Assembly: GCF_000250735.1 (NCBI RefSeq)
Contig: NZ_AHZV01000358.1
Location: 1 to 33,389 of the forward strand
Source of the DNA: Anaerophaga thermohalophila str. Valhall
GTDB taxonomy: Bacteria > Bacteroidota > Bacteroidia > Bacteroidales > Marinilabiliaceae
Length of the DNA: 33,389 nt
Reading direction: 5' to 3'
Made by a program: the position numbers and the translations under genes. The notes beneath the pieces are model-generated. The model was not told the origin of the DNA. It did not search any database and saw only the letters and a program-made list of their open reading frames with translations. Shown piece after piece: positions 32,908 through 33,389 of the stretch (its first letter is position 1; each line of letters starts with the position of its first letter).

Positions 32908-32948
32908 AGTGTCTGTCCATAAAGTACCATTTGCTTTGTTACGCTTGT
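32908..32948 (+). repeat. Partial family A element directly abutting the complete one
   Basis: AGTGTCTGTCCATAAAGTACC continuing to GTTACGCTTG matches the first ~41 bases of family A, right after the ATTT duplication. The rest is missing and replaced by family C sequence. Confidence 0.75.
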
Positions 32949-33017
32949 GGTTAAAAGATTGTATTTATTAAAATTCGGTATATCAGCATTATATGAATCA
33001 TCTTACATCTTATATCA

Positions 33018-33389
33018 CTGTTGTCCGACAAAAAAAGCATTTAACTTTTTGCGCTCAAGCCGCGCGGGCTTTTACTTTTTTTGTTCACGAGATAAAAATT
33101 ATAAGGTGTTCACGATTTCCGCTTCGCTCCAATTCTACAGACAAAAAAAAGTAAACAAAAAATGCCGTCGCGCAAAGAAATTCCTAAAAAATCAAATTGT
33201 TTTTCTAAAATCCGAAAACTCGCTTCGCTCAAACAATTCGGATTTACCTCATTATCGTGTTTGCTTTCAAAGGCATTCGGTGAACTCGCAAGCTCGTTTC
33301 TTTACGAAAAACAATCTGATTTTCTTAACGGAATTTCTTTGATGCGAACCTACCTCTGAGCTGTGTAAAGTATTCATAACGCACATAAA
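33018..33389. repeat. Structured non-coding repeat-like region
   Basis: Several inverted pairs are visible: TTTACTTTTTTTGT (about 33072) with ACAAAAAAAAGTAAA (about 33140), AATCCGAA with TTCGGATT (about 33211 and 33236), and ATTGTTTTTC (about 33196) with GAAAAACAAT (about 33307). The motif CGCTTCGCTC appears twice. The stretch looks like a nested-hairpin intergenic repeat rather than a gene. It is cut by the window end. Confidence 0.4.

Larger units (their letters stand above)
32720..33389. other. Non-coding upstream region of the galactan locus
   Basis: No supported gene. After a 4-bp duplication the region holds one complete and one partial family A element, a reversed partial family C element (about 32965-33017, CATCTTACATCTTATATC) and a structured repeat-like stretch to the window end. 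Reading frames at 32947-33342 and 33162-33359 cross these boundaries and resemble no protein. Confidence 0.6.

Noticed and set aside
32947-33359. Plus-strand frames of 131 and 65 codons
   Set aside because: They span repeat boundaries in an AT-rich hairpin region; composition is not protein-like.

Overview
The window looks like a chromosomal segment of a Bacteroidota bacterium, probably from the Bacteroidales/Marinilabiliales side. The grounds are a SusC/SusD pair with glycoside hydrolase lipoproteins, a Bacteroidota-style cyclophilin lipoprotein cluster, an orphan pheS, a membrane pyrophosphatase and AT-rich spacers without strong Shine-Dalgarno sites. The genus cannot be read from the sequence.

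Layout. Positions 158-16448 hold mostly single housekeeping or metabolic genes: a frameshifted ribD, a cardiolipin synthase, a threonine dehydratase/serine racemase-like enzyme, hppA, a 1005-residue metallopeptidase/TolB-propeller/Omp85-like barrel fusion, pheS, a PPP-family phosphatase, a Tat-exported aldo/keto reductase and a class I fructose-bisphosphate aldolase. Positions 16664-20272 (minus strand) hold a small hypothetical gene followed by three paralogous exported cyclophilins; the last is fused to a trypsin-like domain that has lost catalytic residues. Then come tRNA-Val(GAC) and a DoxX-family membrane protein. Positions 21989-32719 (minus strand) form a polysaccharide utilization locus read in the order GH53 endo-galactanase, GH2 beta-galactosidase, SusC, SusD, SusE-like surface glycan-binding lipoprotein. 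The gene set matches the known pectic beta-1,4-galactan locus of Bacteroides thetaiotaomicron, so beta-1,4-galactan is the inferred substrate. No sensor/regulator for it is visible.

The most unusual content lies between the genes. Nearly every spacer over 150 bp is built from short non-coding repeats. Three families have inverted termini and flanking direct duplications readable in this window, so they behave like non-autonomous transposable elements (MITEs): family A (about 165 bp, ends AGTGTCTGTCCATAAA, 4-bp duplications), family B (about 142 bp, ends GAGTGCGGT, 6-bp duplications) and family C (about 136 bp, ends CAATA, 7-8-bp duplications). Family A comes in two sub-types whose hairpin arms differ yet stay complementary, which suggests that the fold itself is maintained. 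Family C termini lie 1-3 bases from three start codons and supply the stop codon of a fourth gene. Family A sits 19 bases upstream of the GH53 start and 37 bases upstream of the aldo/keto reductase start. Further repeats (D, E, F), a six-unit 22-bp tandem array of near-palindromes (10505-10636) and a perfect 32-bp stem hairpin (16503-16572) complete the picture. No transposase gene lies in the window.

Limits: all family assignments come from reading motifs, not from searches. No promoter could be assigned with confidence.
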